From: Gammaproteobacteria bacterium
GTDB taxonomy: Bacteria; Pseudomonadota; Gammaproteobacteria; Pseudomonadales; Pseudohongiellaceae
DNA length: 64,000 nucleotides
Direction: 5' to 3'
NCBI GenBank assembly: GCA_041395725.1
Contig: JAWKZW010000001.1
Coordinates: forward strand, 4,972,046-5,036,045
The notes under the pieces are model-generated. The model did not search any database. It saw nothing but the letters and a program-made list of their open reading frames with translations, and was not told where the DNA came from. This document shows positions 25,386-33,592 of this stretch, piece by piece. Numbering within the stretch: the first letter of the stretch is position 1; each line of letters starts with the position of its first letter. Position numbers and translations under genes: made by a program.

Positions 25386-28373
25386 TTAAGGTTCTCCCCA
25401 CAACTTATTCAACACGTCCAGCTCACGCCGGCCTTTTTCCCTGTCAGGCTGTGCCAGCATCATCAATGCCAGTTTTTTGGGATTCAGATGAGGGTTGTAT
25501 TGGCGGGCCCTGGCAATATATTTGGGTGCTTCTTCCGGTTGCCCAAGCAGCACCAGTTCGATAGCCGCAATCACATTGGCATAACCGTAGGCCGGGAACG
25601 CCAGTATCTCCGCCTTGACCAGCGGCAGTGCCGTTTCGTAATTGCCGGCCAGGTGCTCCACCAGGGCAAGATACCAGGGCTGAATATTCGCCATCCCCGC
25701 CTCCGGGGCTATCTCCATGGCGCGCTCGATCGCGCGCCGCCCGTCGTCGTAGCGCCCGACATAGGCGTAGGCCTGGCCGATGGATAATAGCGCCTCGGCG
25801 CTGGCAGGGTTGCGCTTCAGAACCGCTTCCAGGGTTTCGATAGCACGCGCCTGCAGGCCACCGTAATTTTCCGCAGCACCGATCCAGACCAGCGCGTACA
25901 GGTCATCGCCTGCCAGGGATTTCGCCAGCCGCAGGTGTCTCTTGGCTTTCTCCAGCAAGGCCACAAACTCTTCGTCCGTGTACATGCCATTGACCAGCAG
26001 AGCATTGCAGGCCCAGCTCAGCATGGCATGGGCCAGGCTGGATTCCGGCGCCAGCTCCAGAGCCTTCTCCAGGTTGGTGAGATTCTGTTTGAACACCTCG
26101 GGATTGGCAGCGGTCTGTTGCCCGGATGCGACGGCCGAACGCATGCAATAGCCCCATACCCCCAGCTGTTCTTCCGGTAATCGCTGGGCCCGGGCTGTCT
26201 CGGCGGTAATCAGATGAGCGAACAGGCTGCCGGCGATCCTGGCGACAAACTCATCGTAATCTTCTTCGACAGATTCAGTGGAGGCATCAAAGTTCTTAGC
26301 CCAGATCGTTGTGCCGGAGTCTGTCTCGATGAACTGCACACCAATCCGCAGGCGCGACCCCAGTTTACGGATACTGCCCTCCACCACGTAGCGCACCTCA
26401 AGGTCCCTGCCGATATCCCGTACCCCGGCGGACTGTTCACTGAACGCGATCGTTGCGGCCCGGGCAGCGACCCGAATGTGCCGGTTTGCCGACAATGCCG
26501 TTATGATGTCTTCGGTCAGGCCGTCGCCAAGAAACTCAATATCAGGATCGGATGAACGCAAGGTGAAGGGCAGGATGGCGATGCCAGGCCGATCTGAACC
26601 GGCCGGCACGTCACCCGCTGCCGGGCTGCTGGCCACGGTCGCCGGCGCGGCACTACCGGCATCCTGCCAAAGAGCTTCCAGGGCCTCATACTCGCGAGCC
26701 CCCTTGTCGCGGTCCGGTTGTCCGAAAATCATGTGGCGCAGCTTGGCCGGCTGCAACTGCGGGTTGTGCTCCTTCGCTTGCGCAATATAACTGCTGGCCA
26801 GCGGCTCATTGCCGATGAAAAAGGCGCAAAGCCCGGCAATAATATTCGCGTAACCGTAAGCCGGCTCATCACGAACCTTGCGCTCCAGATGCGCAGCGGC
26901 CACTTCGTAGTCGCCCTGTACATAGTAAATCTGGCCGCGGACCCAGTCGTAATAATGGGAATAGCCTTTCTCAGGAGCCAGTTCCTCGGCGCGCGCGATA
27001 GCCTCCCGGGCCGCATCGTAGTTGGCCAGGTAAATATTACTCATGCTGGCAATGTACCAGGCCTCCGCACTGGCCGGATTGCGTCCCAGCACCTGGTTCA
27101 GGTGGTAAAGCGATCGCTCCTGCATGCCGGCGAAATTTTCCGTGGCCGCAATATAGGTAAGGGTCAACAGGTCATCCTGAACCAGCTCTCTAGCCAGGGC
27201 GAAATGAGTCTTTGCCTTCTGCAACAGCGCATCATATTCAGCGTCTTCGTAGAGCCCATTGAGAATCGCCGAATTGCAGGCCCAGGCCATGAGTGCGTTG
27301 GCCAACGGATAATCCGGAGCGAGCTCGATCGCCCGGTCCAGGTCAACAATCACCCGCTGCCAGCCATCAAGCGACCCGGCACCGCGTCCGATGGATATGG
27401 CGGCCCGCTGACAATACTCCCAGGGGCCCAGGGTTTCGGGCGGGGCATGGGTGGCGCGCTCGGCCTCCGCCGCATATAACTGGGTAAACAGATTTCCGAC
27501 CATCCGTTCCAGGATGGCATCGGACGAAGTCAGCAGTTCATCCAGCGGGGCATCAAACTTTTTCGCCCACACATGCGCGCCAGTCGTCGCTTCGATCAGC
27601 TGAATGGTGACACGACACTGATTGCCCATTTTGCGGATGCTGCCCTCTACCACATAGCGCGCATTGAGCAGCCTGCCCACCTCCCGGATATCAGCAGATC
27701 TGCCTTTGAAAGCGAAGGAAGAGGTGCGAGCGGCTACGGACAGATGCCGATTACTGGACAGCGAGGTGAGCATGTCCTCGGTCAGGCCGTCAGCCAGAAA
27801 TTCGATTTCCGCATCGGTGGACATATTAACCAGCGGCAGCACCGCGATCCCGGGTCTGGAATCGGAGCTGCCCTCCTGATTTCTCACGCCTGGCAGCGGT
27901 TCCTCACCACCAGGTGAAGTTGAGGCAGACCTTTCCGGTATCCTGCCTGCTGGTCTGGTTTCCAGGTCCTGTTCAACAACTCCGACACTGCAGGGCGGCC
28001 CCAGAGAGCTGACCAGCTGCTGAAAGCCACTGTCCTGATCCGTACCGTCCCAGGCGGAAAAGTCCAACGCATGAAGCTGACGAAACCCGAGGGGGGGAGC
28101 TGTGCCATCCAGAGAGATTGGCAGCAGTTTTCGCTCCGTACGGGCATACTCGGCCTCGTCCCGAACCCAGTGCGAGATCACGGAGCTGCTTGACCACGCC
28201 ACAATCACGATGGCTGCCGCCATCAGCTCGGTTTCGATCAGTTGGGAAAACTCGGCGCCTCCGCTGATATTGCGATCCCACCAGACTGAATATCCTGTTC
28301 CGGTCAGGGCGCTGGCAAGGTTCTCCATCCGGGCTCTGTCGTCCCGTGCGTAGGAAATGAAAATGTCAGCCAA
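25386..28373 (-). CDS. TIR-domain protein with two tandem TolB-like/TPR modules
   Basis: 995 residues from a TTG at 28373 (CAGGG 4 nt and GGGAG 9 nt upstream), which places the TIR domain at the very N-terminus; an ATG at 28448 would add a poor 25-residue tail. Residues about 1-125 are a TIR domain: ADIFISYARDD, GYSVWWDRNISGG, and SHWVRDEAEYA with the Glu at position 73 in the place of the NADase catalytic Glu. Then come two related modules, each with a TolB-like domain (RPGIAVLPL..., residues about 175-280; RPGIAILPF..., about 590-700) and TPR-type helical repeats. TolB-like/TPR tails usually sit on adenylate cyclase or TIR regulators and may sense a signal or recruit partners. The two modules appear to be an internal duplication. 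Whether it acts in antiphage defence or signalling cannot be told from sequence. Confidence 0.88.
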   Translation of the reverse strand: MADIFISYARDDRARMENLASALTGTGYSVWWDRNISGGAEFSQLIETELMAAAIVIVAWSSSSVISHWVRDEAEYARTERKLLPISLDGTAPPLGFRQLHALDFSAWDGTDQDSGFQQLVSSLGPPCSVGVVEQDLETRPAGRIPERSASTSPGGEEPLPGVRNQEGSSDSRPGIAVLPLVNMSTDAEIEFLADGLTEDMLTSLSSNRHLSVAARTSSFAFKGRSADIREVGRLLNARYVVEGSIRKMGNQCRVTIQLIEATTGAHVWAKKFDAPLDELLTSSDAILERMVGNLFTQLYAAEAERATHAPPETLGPWEYCQRAAISIGRGAGSLDGWQRVIVDLDRAIELAPDYPLANALMAWACNSAILNGLYEDAEYDALLQKAKTHFALARELVQDDLLTLTYIAATENFAGMQERSLYHLNQVLGRNPASAEAWYIASMSNIYLANYDAAREAIARAEELAPEKGYSHYYDWVRGQIYYVQGDYEVAAAHLERKVRDEPAYGYANIIAGLCAFFIGNEPLASSYIAQAKEHNPQLQPAKLRHMIFGQPDRDKGAREYEALEALWQDAGSAAPATVASSPAAGDVPAGSDRPGIAILPFTLRSSDPDIEFLGDGLTEDIITALSANRHIRVAARAATIAFSEQSAGVRDIGRDLEVRYVVEGSIRKLGSRLRIGVQFIETDSGTTIWAKNFDASTESVEEDYDEFVARIAGSLFAHLITAETARAQRLPEEQLGVWGYCMRSAVASGQQTAANPEVFKQNLTNLEKALELAPESSLAHAMLSWACNALLVNGMYTDEEFVALLEKAKRHLRLAKSLAGDDLYALVWIGAAENYGGLQARAIETLEAVLKRNPASAEALLSIGQAYAYVGRYDDGRRAIERAMEIAPEAGMANIQPWYLALVEHLAGNYETALPLVKAEILAFPAYGYANVIAAIELVLLGQPEEAPKYIARARQYNPHLNPKKLALMMLAQPDREKGRRELDVLNKLWGEP

Positions 28374-28658
28374 CTTACCCTGCTCCCTCAACCTGCTACT
28401 GCCTTTGAGCACGAAGCATAAAATTATTACACCGCCAAGTCCATGCATGCTCTCGCGGGTACAGCAACACTTACCGCCCCAGACGCCGCGTGACCAGATA
28501 GTGACGCGTTGCCCACTTTGGAAACCCAGCTCCCTGCCGGCTCATTGCTTTCAGAGTCCGATTGAAAATTATAAGATCAACCACACTAGCGGCTGAAACG
28601 TCGGATACAGTCCCCCGCTGCCCCGGCAATATGCCAGGTCACGGCGCCCTCAAACCTG

Positions 28659-29174
28659 TCAATTCCGGGTACTGAAATAAATAACTGCATACACGAGTAC
28701 GGAAATGGCGATATAAAGCCTTTCCACCAGTCGTCGCCGGTCCGGGTTATCCCGGGCCCTGCTGATATCAACGAGCGCCTGACGGAGCAGAAAAGTGTAT
28801 AGGACATAGTAAAGAAACGGGATAACGTGAATAGAGACTGGATAGTCCGCGAGCGTCGTTCCAAACAGATTCAGGATCCAGCCAATCTCCGCGTAAATGC
28901 CGAACAATCCGAGCCCGGCATTGATGAACATCCACTTGACCTCCTCCCGGCCGAACATGGCCAGGTAGAAAATCAGGTATACCAGAATGGCGAACCCGCC
29001 GTGCATATAGAGAAAACCGGCGCCGGGCCCGTCGAGGGAATAGGCCATGAAAAAACCGGACAGGCCGAAGGCCAGCATGTGCACCATGAAAAAAGGATAG
29101 ATGTAGAGCCAGGGGATCTCGGCGCCCTTATCGTATTTTTTGCCGTTGATGGTCAGTGCGCTTTTAAGTTTCAT
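28659..29174 (-). CDS. Polytopic membrane protein of unknown function
   Basis: 171 residues. Several hydrophobic helices follow a short cytoplasmic start (LYIYPFFMVHMLAFGLSGFFMAYSL; GGFAILVYLIFYLAMF; MFINAGLGLFGIYAEIGWILNL; VIPFLYYVLYTFLL; YIAISVLVYAVIYF), giving about five membrane spans. I do not recognise a family. It is upstream of the TIR gene on the same strand, 285 bp apart, so it may or may not share a transcript. Confidence 0.75.
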   Translation of the reverse strand: MKLKSALTINGKKYDKGAEIPWLYIYPFFMVHMLAFGLSGFFMAYSLDGPGAGFLYMHGGFAILVYLIFYLAMFGREEVKWMFINAGLGLFGIYAEIGWILNLFGTTLADYPVSIHVIPFLYYVLYTFLLRQALVDISRARDNPDRRRLVERLYIAISVLVYAVIYFSTRN

Positions 29175-29390
29175 AGAGTGACCAGGATGCACCGCATCCG
29201 GAAGTTCAATTGAACAGCTGCTTTACCAGCCTGACCAGCAGTCAAAGTGATCCTTCGCCCAGGGTCATGGGTCACATCAGTTCGATCAGCACCCCCGCCT
29301 CAGCGGCTCACAAAGCTTGTCGCAGGCTGCTCGCCTGATGCATTGCGCATACTGTACTGTCCGGTCTGGTTGGGACCGACTGCGGCACCA

Positions 29391-30080
29391 TCAGGCAACC
29401 ACGCCAAATAATCGACCAACACCTGCTGTTAACGCCATAGCGAGCGCGCCCCAGAAAGTTACGCGAATCGCACCAACAGCAATAGGGGCGCCACCAGCCC
29501 GTGCGGCGAGAGCGCCGAGCACCGCCAGAAATACTAACGAGAAACCGGCAACTACTGCGATCAGCCGGGATTCTGGTACAACCCATGCCACCAGCAAGGG
29601 AAGAGCAGCACCAATTGTGAAGGTTGCTGCTGAAAAAAATGCTGCCTGGACGGGCTGAGCACCAGAACCCTCTGATAACCCTATTTCATCACGGGCGTGA
29701 GCCCCGAGCGCGTCATGAGCCATCAGTTTTTCTGCGACCTGCATCGCCAGGGCTGGCTCAAGCCCCCTGGTTTCATAAATCTGCGCAAGCTCTTCCTTCT
29801 CAAATTCGAAATCGTTCTCCAGTGATCGCTTCTCGATCATCAGGTCGGCGTTTTCGGTATCTGACTGTGAGCTTACAGACACATACTCGCCAGCTGCCAT
29901 TGACATTGCCCCGGCAACCAACCCCGCAACACCCGCCAGCATAATACTCTCCGCTGAAGCACTGGCCGCGGCCACACCGATAATAAGACTGGCGGTAGAT
30001 ACGATGCCGTCGTTAGCACCCAGTACAGCTGCACGCAGCCAGCCAACACGATGCGATCGGTGAATTTCATGGTGACTCAT
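29391..30080 (-). CDS. VIT1/CCC1-family membrane transporter (probable Fe/Mn)
   Basis: 229 residues. The ATG at 30080 has GAGG 6 nt upstream; a longer frame upstream is not coding-like. The VIT signature is clear: an N-terminal VGWLRAAVLGANDGIVSTASLIIGVA, then GLVAGAMSMAAGEYVSVSSQSDTE, a cytoplasmic metal-binding helical insert rich in Glu (KRSLENDFEFEKEELAQIYETRG), and two C-terminal membrane-helix pairs. Eukaryotic members load iron or manganese into vacuoles; bacterial ones are thought to export these metals or move them across the inner membrane. Confidence 0.93.
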   Translation of the reverse strand: MSHHEIHRSHRVGWLRAAVLGANDGIVSTASLIIGVAAASASAESIMLAGVAGLVAGAMSMAAGEYVSVSSQSDTENADLMIEKRSLENDFEFEKEELAQIYETRGLEPALAMQVAEKLMAHDALGAHARDEIGLSEGSGAQPVQAAFFSAATFTIGAALPLLVAWVVPESRLIAVVAGFSLVFLAVLGALAARAGGAPIAVGAIRVTFWGALAMALTAGVGRLFGVVA

Positions 30081-30569
30081 GGGGTGCCTCGGTCGCTTTA
30101 GCGCACACAACAACTCAACAATGAGGCCATGGACCTCACAATAGAAAACAGCGGGTTTACCTTGTAATTCGACATCAGCCAATCCGACTGAGTAAAACCT
30201 TACGAAACACGAAAATATTGTCCCGTCAATCCACTGCAACCTGGAAACAAAAGGTATATCCGATACTGTGGATTGTCCAGCCTGTTGACCTGTGTGCCTG
30301 CCAAACCTCGTAATCGTTAAGATCAGCAACTGATCGACGGCCTGTTATCCCCCGGGCAGCCCGGGCGGACCAGGAAGATGAGGAGCGGATCGTGCCTGGC
30401 AGACATAGGTTGAACAAGGCCCGGAAAACTTTGCTGCATGAATGCCATTCTCTTTATAGCTGTCGAGTAAGTCGTGGCTCAGCCTGCTTGACAAGCTTCC
30501 GCTCCCGGTACGTTCACAGTTCTGAAATCCTATGAGGAAGTGAATACTCATTGGAGAACAGGCGCATCG

Positions 30570-30653
30570 TTCAGGTTCAGATTCAGATTCAGATTCAGAT
30601 TCAGATTCAGATTTAGATTTAGATTTAGATTCAGTTTCAGTTTCAGTTTCAGG
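30570..30653. repeat. Hexanucleotide tandem array, 14 units
   Basis: Units in order: TTCAGG, six TTCAGA, three TTTAGA, three TTCAGT, TTCAGG. Variants are blocked rather than mixed, the pattern expected from repeated slippage within one array. The unit is a multiple of three, so copy number would not shift a reading frame. Not in a gene. Confidence 0.9.
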
Positions 30654-30692
30654 ATCCGCAACGGTTTAATGTCGCCCCCAACAGAAGGCTTC

Positions 30693-30827
30693 GTGGCGCG
30701 AGACAGGCTGTTGCTGCAATCAAAGCCCAGCGCCGAGGGAGGGAAAATGACCGCCCTACAGGGCATTTTCCTGACTGAGGGCACCCCGGAGGGGCGCGGG
30801 CTGCAGCAACAGCCTGTCCCGCGCCAC
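30693..30827. repeat. Inverted-repeat element, 26-bp arms (MITE-like)
   Basis: Arms at 30693-30718 and 30802-30827 pair over 26 bp with a single mismatch and enclose 83 bp. The inside contains GGAGGGAAAATG, a strong ribosome-binding site just before an ATG, and a GCCC-TACA-GGGC hairpin. The block 30738-30843 recurs at 31729-31835. It has no transposase and resembles a non-autonomous palindromic element. Confidence 0.75.
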
Positions 30828-30843
30828 GGAGCCGATCGAAGCC
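30738..30843. repeat. Repeated block, copy 1 of 2 (106 bp)
   Basis: From GGAGGGAAAATGACCGC to the CGATCGAAGCC end, this block aligns to 31729-31835 with scattered substitutions. The overlap with the inverted-repeat element shows it is the main body of that element plus its right flank. Confidence 0.75.
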
Positions 30844-30855
30844 CCCTTACACCTC

Positions 30856-30907
30856 CCTACCCCACCTTCCTGCCCCATCTTCCTATCCCACCGTCCTACC
30901 CCACCTG
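30856..30907. repeat. Pyrimidine-rich 13-bp tandem array, four units
   Basis: CCTACCCCACCTT, CCTGCCCCATCTT, CCTATCCCACCGT and CCTACCCCACCTG follow one another without gaps. The strand is almost purine-free. Not in a recognisable gene. Confidence 0.75.
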
Positions 30908-31221
30908 CGGACCACACCGCCCCGGCTCGCCGACCCCACCCGCCAACTCCTGCTGCCGTTCCCAAATTACTCTTCCCACTATAAAGCCTTTAAAGCAGCC
31001 GACCCCGATGCGCTCAGCCTGAGAAGGAAGGTCAAGTCATGCCAATTGACCCTCAGGCCCACTTGAAGTAACTTCATTTTAAGCTCGGCATACAGAAAAG
31101 GGCTCTCCAGCCTTGAAAATAATAAGAAGTCAAAAAACGTGCTTATGTAAAAACAACCGATCGGTCCACAGCGCTGCCTGGTTCGCCCGACCATCAAAAT
31201 GAAATCAATGAGGATTAAGAA

Positions 31222-31695
31222 ATGAGATGTTTAAAATGGAATCCGCTGCTATCGATTCTGCTGGCGATATCCGGTTTTTTCTCTTTACCCGCATTCGCTG
31301 ATGGCACTTACATCGGCGAGGCCTGCTGGGAAATACAAGGCATAGGCGACGAAGAACCCAGCGAGGGCACGGACTACATCAAACTGGCAATCTTCGATAT
31401 CGGCGACGGCCACTTCACACTGAATGGGTACTCCTTCAGCAGCGATGACGAATCGGTGGATGAACGAACCTTATTGAATGGGAACGGGGAGTTATTCGGG
31501 GATCAGATTATTTTTCAACTGAGCGGACTTACCTCGGACCCGGATGAAATGTTTTCCCTTTCCGTTCGCACTGTGCTGTCGCTCAGCACCTTAAGCGGCA
31601 CCGTCGATGTTCTCGGCACAGGGATAGACAGAAACACCCAGGAGTCTGGCATTCTGTCCGATTCAGGAACTGTGACTATTGCCGTGTGTCCGTAG
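31222..31695 (+). CDS. Small exported hypothetical protein flanked by repeats
   Basis: 157 residues. A signal peptide (residues 1-26, ending LPAFA) precedes an acidic, Ser/Gly-rich domain (ACWEIQGIGDEEPSEGTDYIKLAIFDIGDGHFTLNGYSF...), probably beta-rich. There are two Cys in the mature protein (near the start and at the C-terminus), which could form a disulfide. I recognise no family. Repeat blocks lie about 380 bp upstream and directly downstream, so the gene may travel with, or have been bracketed by, the element. Confidence 0.65.
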   Translation: MRCLKWNPLLSILLAISGFFSLPAFADGTYIGEACWEIQGIGDEEPSEGTDYIKLAIFDIGDGHFTLNGYSFSSDDESVDERTLLNGNGELFGDQIIFQLSGLTSDPDEMFSLSVRTVLSLSTLSGTVDVLGTGIDRNTQESGILSDSGTVTIAVCP

Positions 31696-31728
31696 CAGAC
31701 TCTTCCAGAAACAGAGTGAGAGCATAAA

Positions 31729-31835
31729 GGAGGGAAAATGACCGCTTTCAAGGGCATTTTCCTGACCGAGGGCACCCCGGAAGGGGCGCGGGGTGCAGCA
31801 ACAGCAGGTGCCGCCCCGCGAAGCCGATCGAAGCC
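31729..31835. repeat. Repeated block, copy 2 of 2 (107 bp, truncated element)
   Basis: Matches 30738-30843 and begins with the same GGAGGGAAAATG. The left inverted arm of the first copy is missing and the right arm is degraded, so this copy is not a complete palindrome. It lies between the small exported-protein gene and the convergent M48 gene. Confidence 0.7.
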
Positions 31836-31927
31836 ACATCAACCCATCCCTGACCAGGCATCGTAACCACGACAACTGAGCGCTGAGCGGGTAACGCAAA
31901 GTTGTCAAACGTTGAGATAATGGCCAG

Positions 31928-33433
31928 CTAACGGTCTGGCACCCGCCCCCCGGTAATCTGCTTCATCACTCTGCCCCGCTCCAGCCGCTCGTCCTCTCCT
32001 ACCTGATTAGCCAGCAACACAGCCTGGTCTTCAACTGTGGACGGATAGCGACGCAGGAAATCCCGGGCGCTCATGGCCTCGGGCAAACGCACCAGGTTGA
32101 GACGATGGGGGGCAACATCCCGGTAGCGGTCATCGCTCAGCGGGCGGAAACTCATGATCGACTCTGCCAGTACCCGACCATTACCGTCCCAGCGAGCCGC
32201 CAGGGTATAGCCGAGAATCTGATAGACGTTACCGTCTTTGGCGGCATACAGCACATAACCTCTGACGGGATCCCCCTGCTGCCCTTCGGGCGGATTGACA
32301 CTGAAATCCGCCCAGGCTACATCCAGACTGTTGAGGGTCTGACGGTCACTCTGATTCGCCGTAATACCCGGCTGCTGCAGAAACGCTGACAACGCTGCCT
32401 GAGGTGAAGCGGCCTCGGCGAACGACAGCTGCATGACCGCGTCCCTGCCCGGTGCCCCCGCCTGAACCGACTGGGAATTGTTCTGAGTGGCCCAGTCAGT
32501 GGGAAAGGTCAGCTCCAGGCCCAGCTCCGGCTGGATGAAGCGCCGGCCAATGAAATAGCCCTGTCGCGGGTCCTCACCAAACACCAGACCGTCAAGCCGG
32601 GCCAGAAATTCATCCCGCCCCAGACGGTAATCACTGAAACTCTGTTGCGAGCGGGCGATGCGCTGCTCATTGGCAGCCACACGGTCACCGGGATTGGGAT
32701 GGGACAGCATCCAGCCCGGGACTCCCATCTCCTCGGCACTGGGGCTGGTGGACTGCAACATACGCATTACCGCAGTCATACCGGCCGGATCGTGGGTAGT
32801 GCGCAGCATGTAACGATAGCCCAGCTCATCGGCCTGCGCCTCGTCCTGGCGACTGTAACGCAGGGATAAAAGCTGAAACGCCTGCATGAACGCATCGCTA
32901 TTGGCTCTTACCGTCTCAGACAGAATGGCGCCCCCGATAAAACCGATCATTCCCAGTTGCTGCTGGGTAATTCGCCGCGCCGCATGACGGGCCGTCACAT
33001 GTCCCACTTCATGCCCAAGTACGGCTACCAGTTCTGCTTCGGAATTCATGTTGGCGAGAATGCCGCGGGTAATGTAGATGTAGCCACCCGGCAGGGCGAA
33101 GGCATTGATCAGTTCGTGATCCACCAGCTTGAACGACCAGGGAAGATCAGGGCGCTCAGAGTTGGCGGCAATGGTCATGCCCAGTTCCGTGACATAGTTC
33201 TGCAGATCTTCATCCGGATAGCCCCCCCCGAACTGGGCGGTGGCTGACGGATCAGCCTGTCGCCCCATCTGGATTTCCTGGGCTTCACTGACGAAACTCA
33301 ATTCCCGCTCGCCTGTGGCCGGATTGACAGCACAACCCTGCAGATACAGCAGCGATAAGAGAAGCAGCGCCAGCACGCCACGCCGCGAAGCCTCTGTGTG
33401 CCTCAGTCGAGTCGTTTCGAAAGGATGTCTCAT
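31928..33433 (-). CDS. M48-family zinc metalloprotease, lipoprotein
   Basis: 501 residues. An N-terminal stretch VLALLLLSLLYLQGCAVNPATGER has a lipobox (LQGC), so it is a membrane-anchored lipoprotein. The protease motif HEVGHVTARH provides two zinc His and the catalytic Glu, and the third ligand is the Glu in DEAQADELGY. The N-terminal VSEAQEIQMGRQAD and the C-terminal beta-rich extension (about 290-500, FGEDPRQGYFIGRRFIQPELGLELTFP) are those of the periplasmic BepA/LoiP-like M48 group, which clears or assembles outer-membrane proteins. It is related to BepA, but I do not see TPRs. Confidence 0.92.
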   Translation of the reverse strand: MRHPFETTRLRHTEASRRGVLALLLLSLLYLQGCAVNPATGERELSFVSEAQEIQMGRQADPSATAQFGGGYPDEDLQNYVTELGMTIAANSERPDLPWSFKLVDHELINAFALPGGYIYITRGILANMNSEAELVAVLGHEVGHVTARHAARRITQQQLGMIGFIGGAILSETVRANSDAFMQAFQLLSLRYSRQDEAQADELGYRYMLRTTHDPAGMTAVMRMLQSTSPSAEEMGVPGWMLSHPNPGDRVAANEQRIARSQQSFSDYRLGRDEFLARLDGLVFGEDPRQGYFIGRRFIQPELGLELTFPTDWATQNNSQSVQAGAPGRDAVMQLSFAEAASPQAALSAFLQQPGITANQSDRQTLNSLDVAWADFSVNPPEGQQGDPVRGYVLYAAKDGNVYQILGYTLAARWDGNGRVLAESIMSFRPLSDDRYRDVAPHRLNLVRLPEAMSARDFLRRYPSTVEDQAVLLANQVGEDERLERGRVMKQITGGRVPDR

Positions 33434-33592
33434 AGCAAAAATCTGTGTGGCCTGGTAAAAAAGGAAGTCAATTCAGGGTATTTTGAGTCCAACCCGCCGG
33501 TAATGTGCAAGGTATCTCTGAAAGCGAGTGTTTTTCAAGCACTGCGGTCGGAAAACTGGTAGAAAGGATCAGACCGGGCTGGGGAACAGACT

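Larger units (their letters stand above)
30081..31221. other. Gene-poor, repeat-rich island
   Basis: 1141 bp with no credible gene. It holds a 6-bp tandem array, a 26-bp inverted-repeat element and a 13-bp tandem array (separate entries). A 160-codon frame (30540-31022) exists, but its start is the 6-bp array read as alternating Phe and Arg or Ser, and the rest reads through the other repeats, so it was rejected. Promoter of the following exported-protein gene probably lies in the last 200 bp. Confidence 0.6.

Noticed and set aside
28374..28448. Longer N-terminus of the TIR protein from the ATG at 28448
   Set aside because: The added residues are not TIR-like, and the TTG at 28373 has a better ribosome-binding signal.
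25386..30080. Antiphage defence island
   Set aside because: Only the TIR protein suggests defence. No second defence gene, integrase or nuclease lies next to it, so I did not call an island.
30540..31022. 160-codon open frame encoding alternating Phe and Arg/Ser
   Set aside because: Its first part is the 6-bp array read through, and the rest is the palindromic element. No ribosome-binding site or family resemblance.
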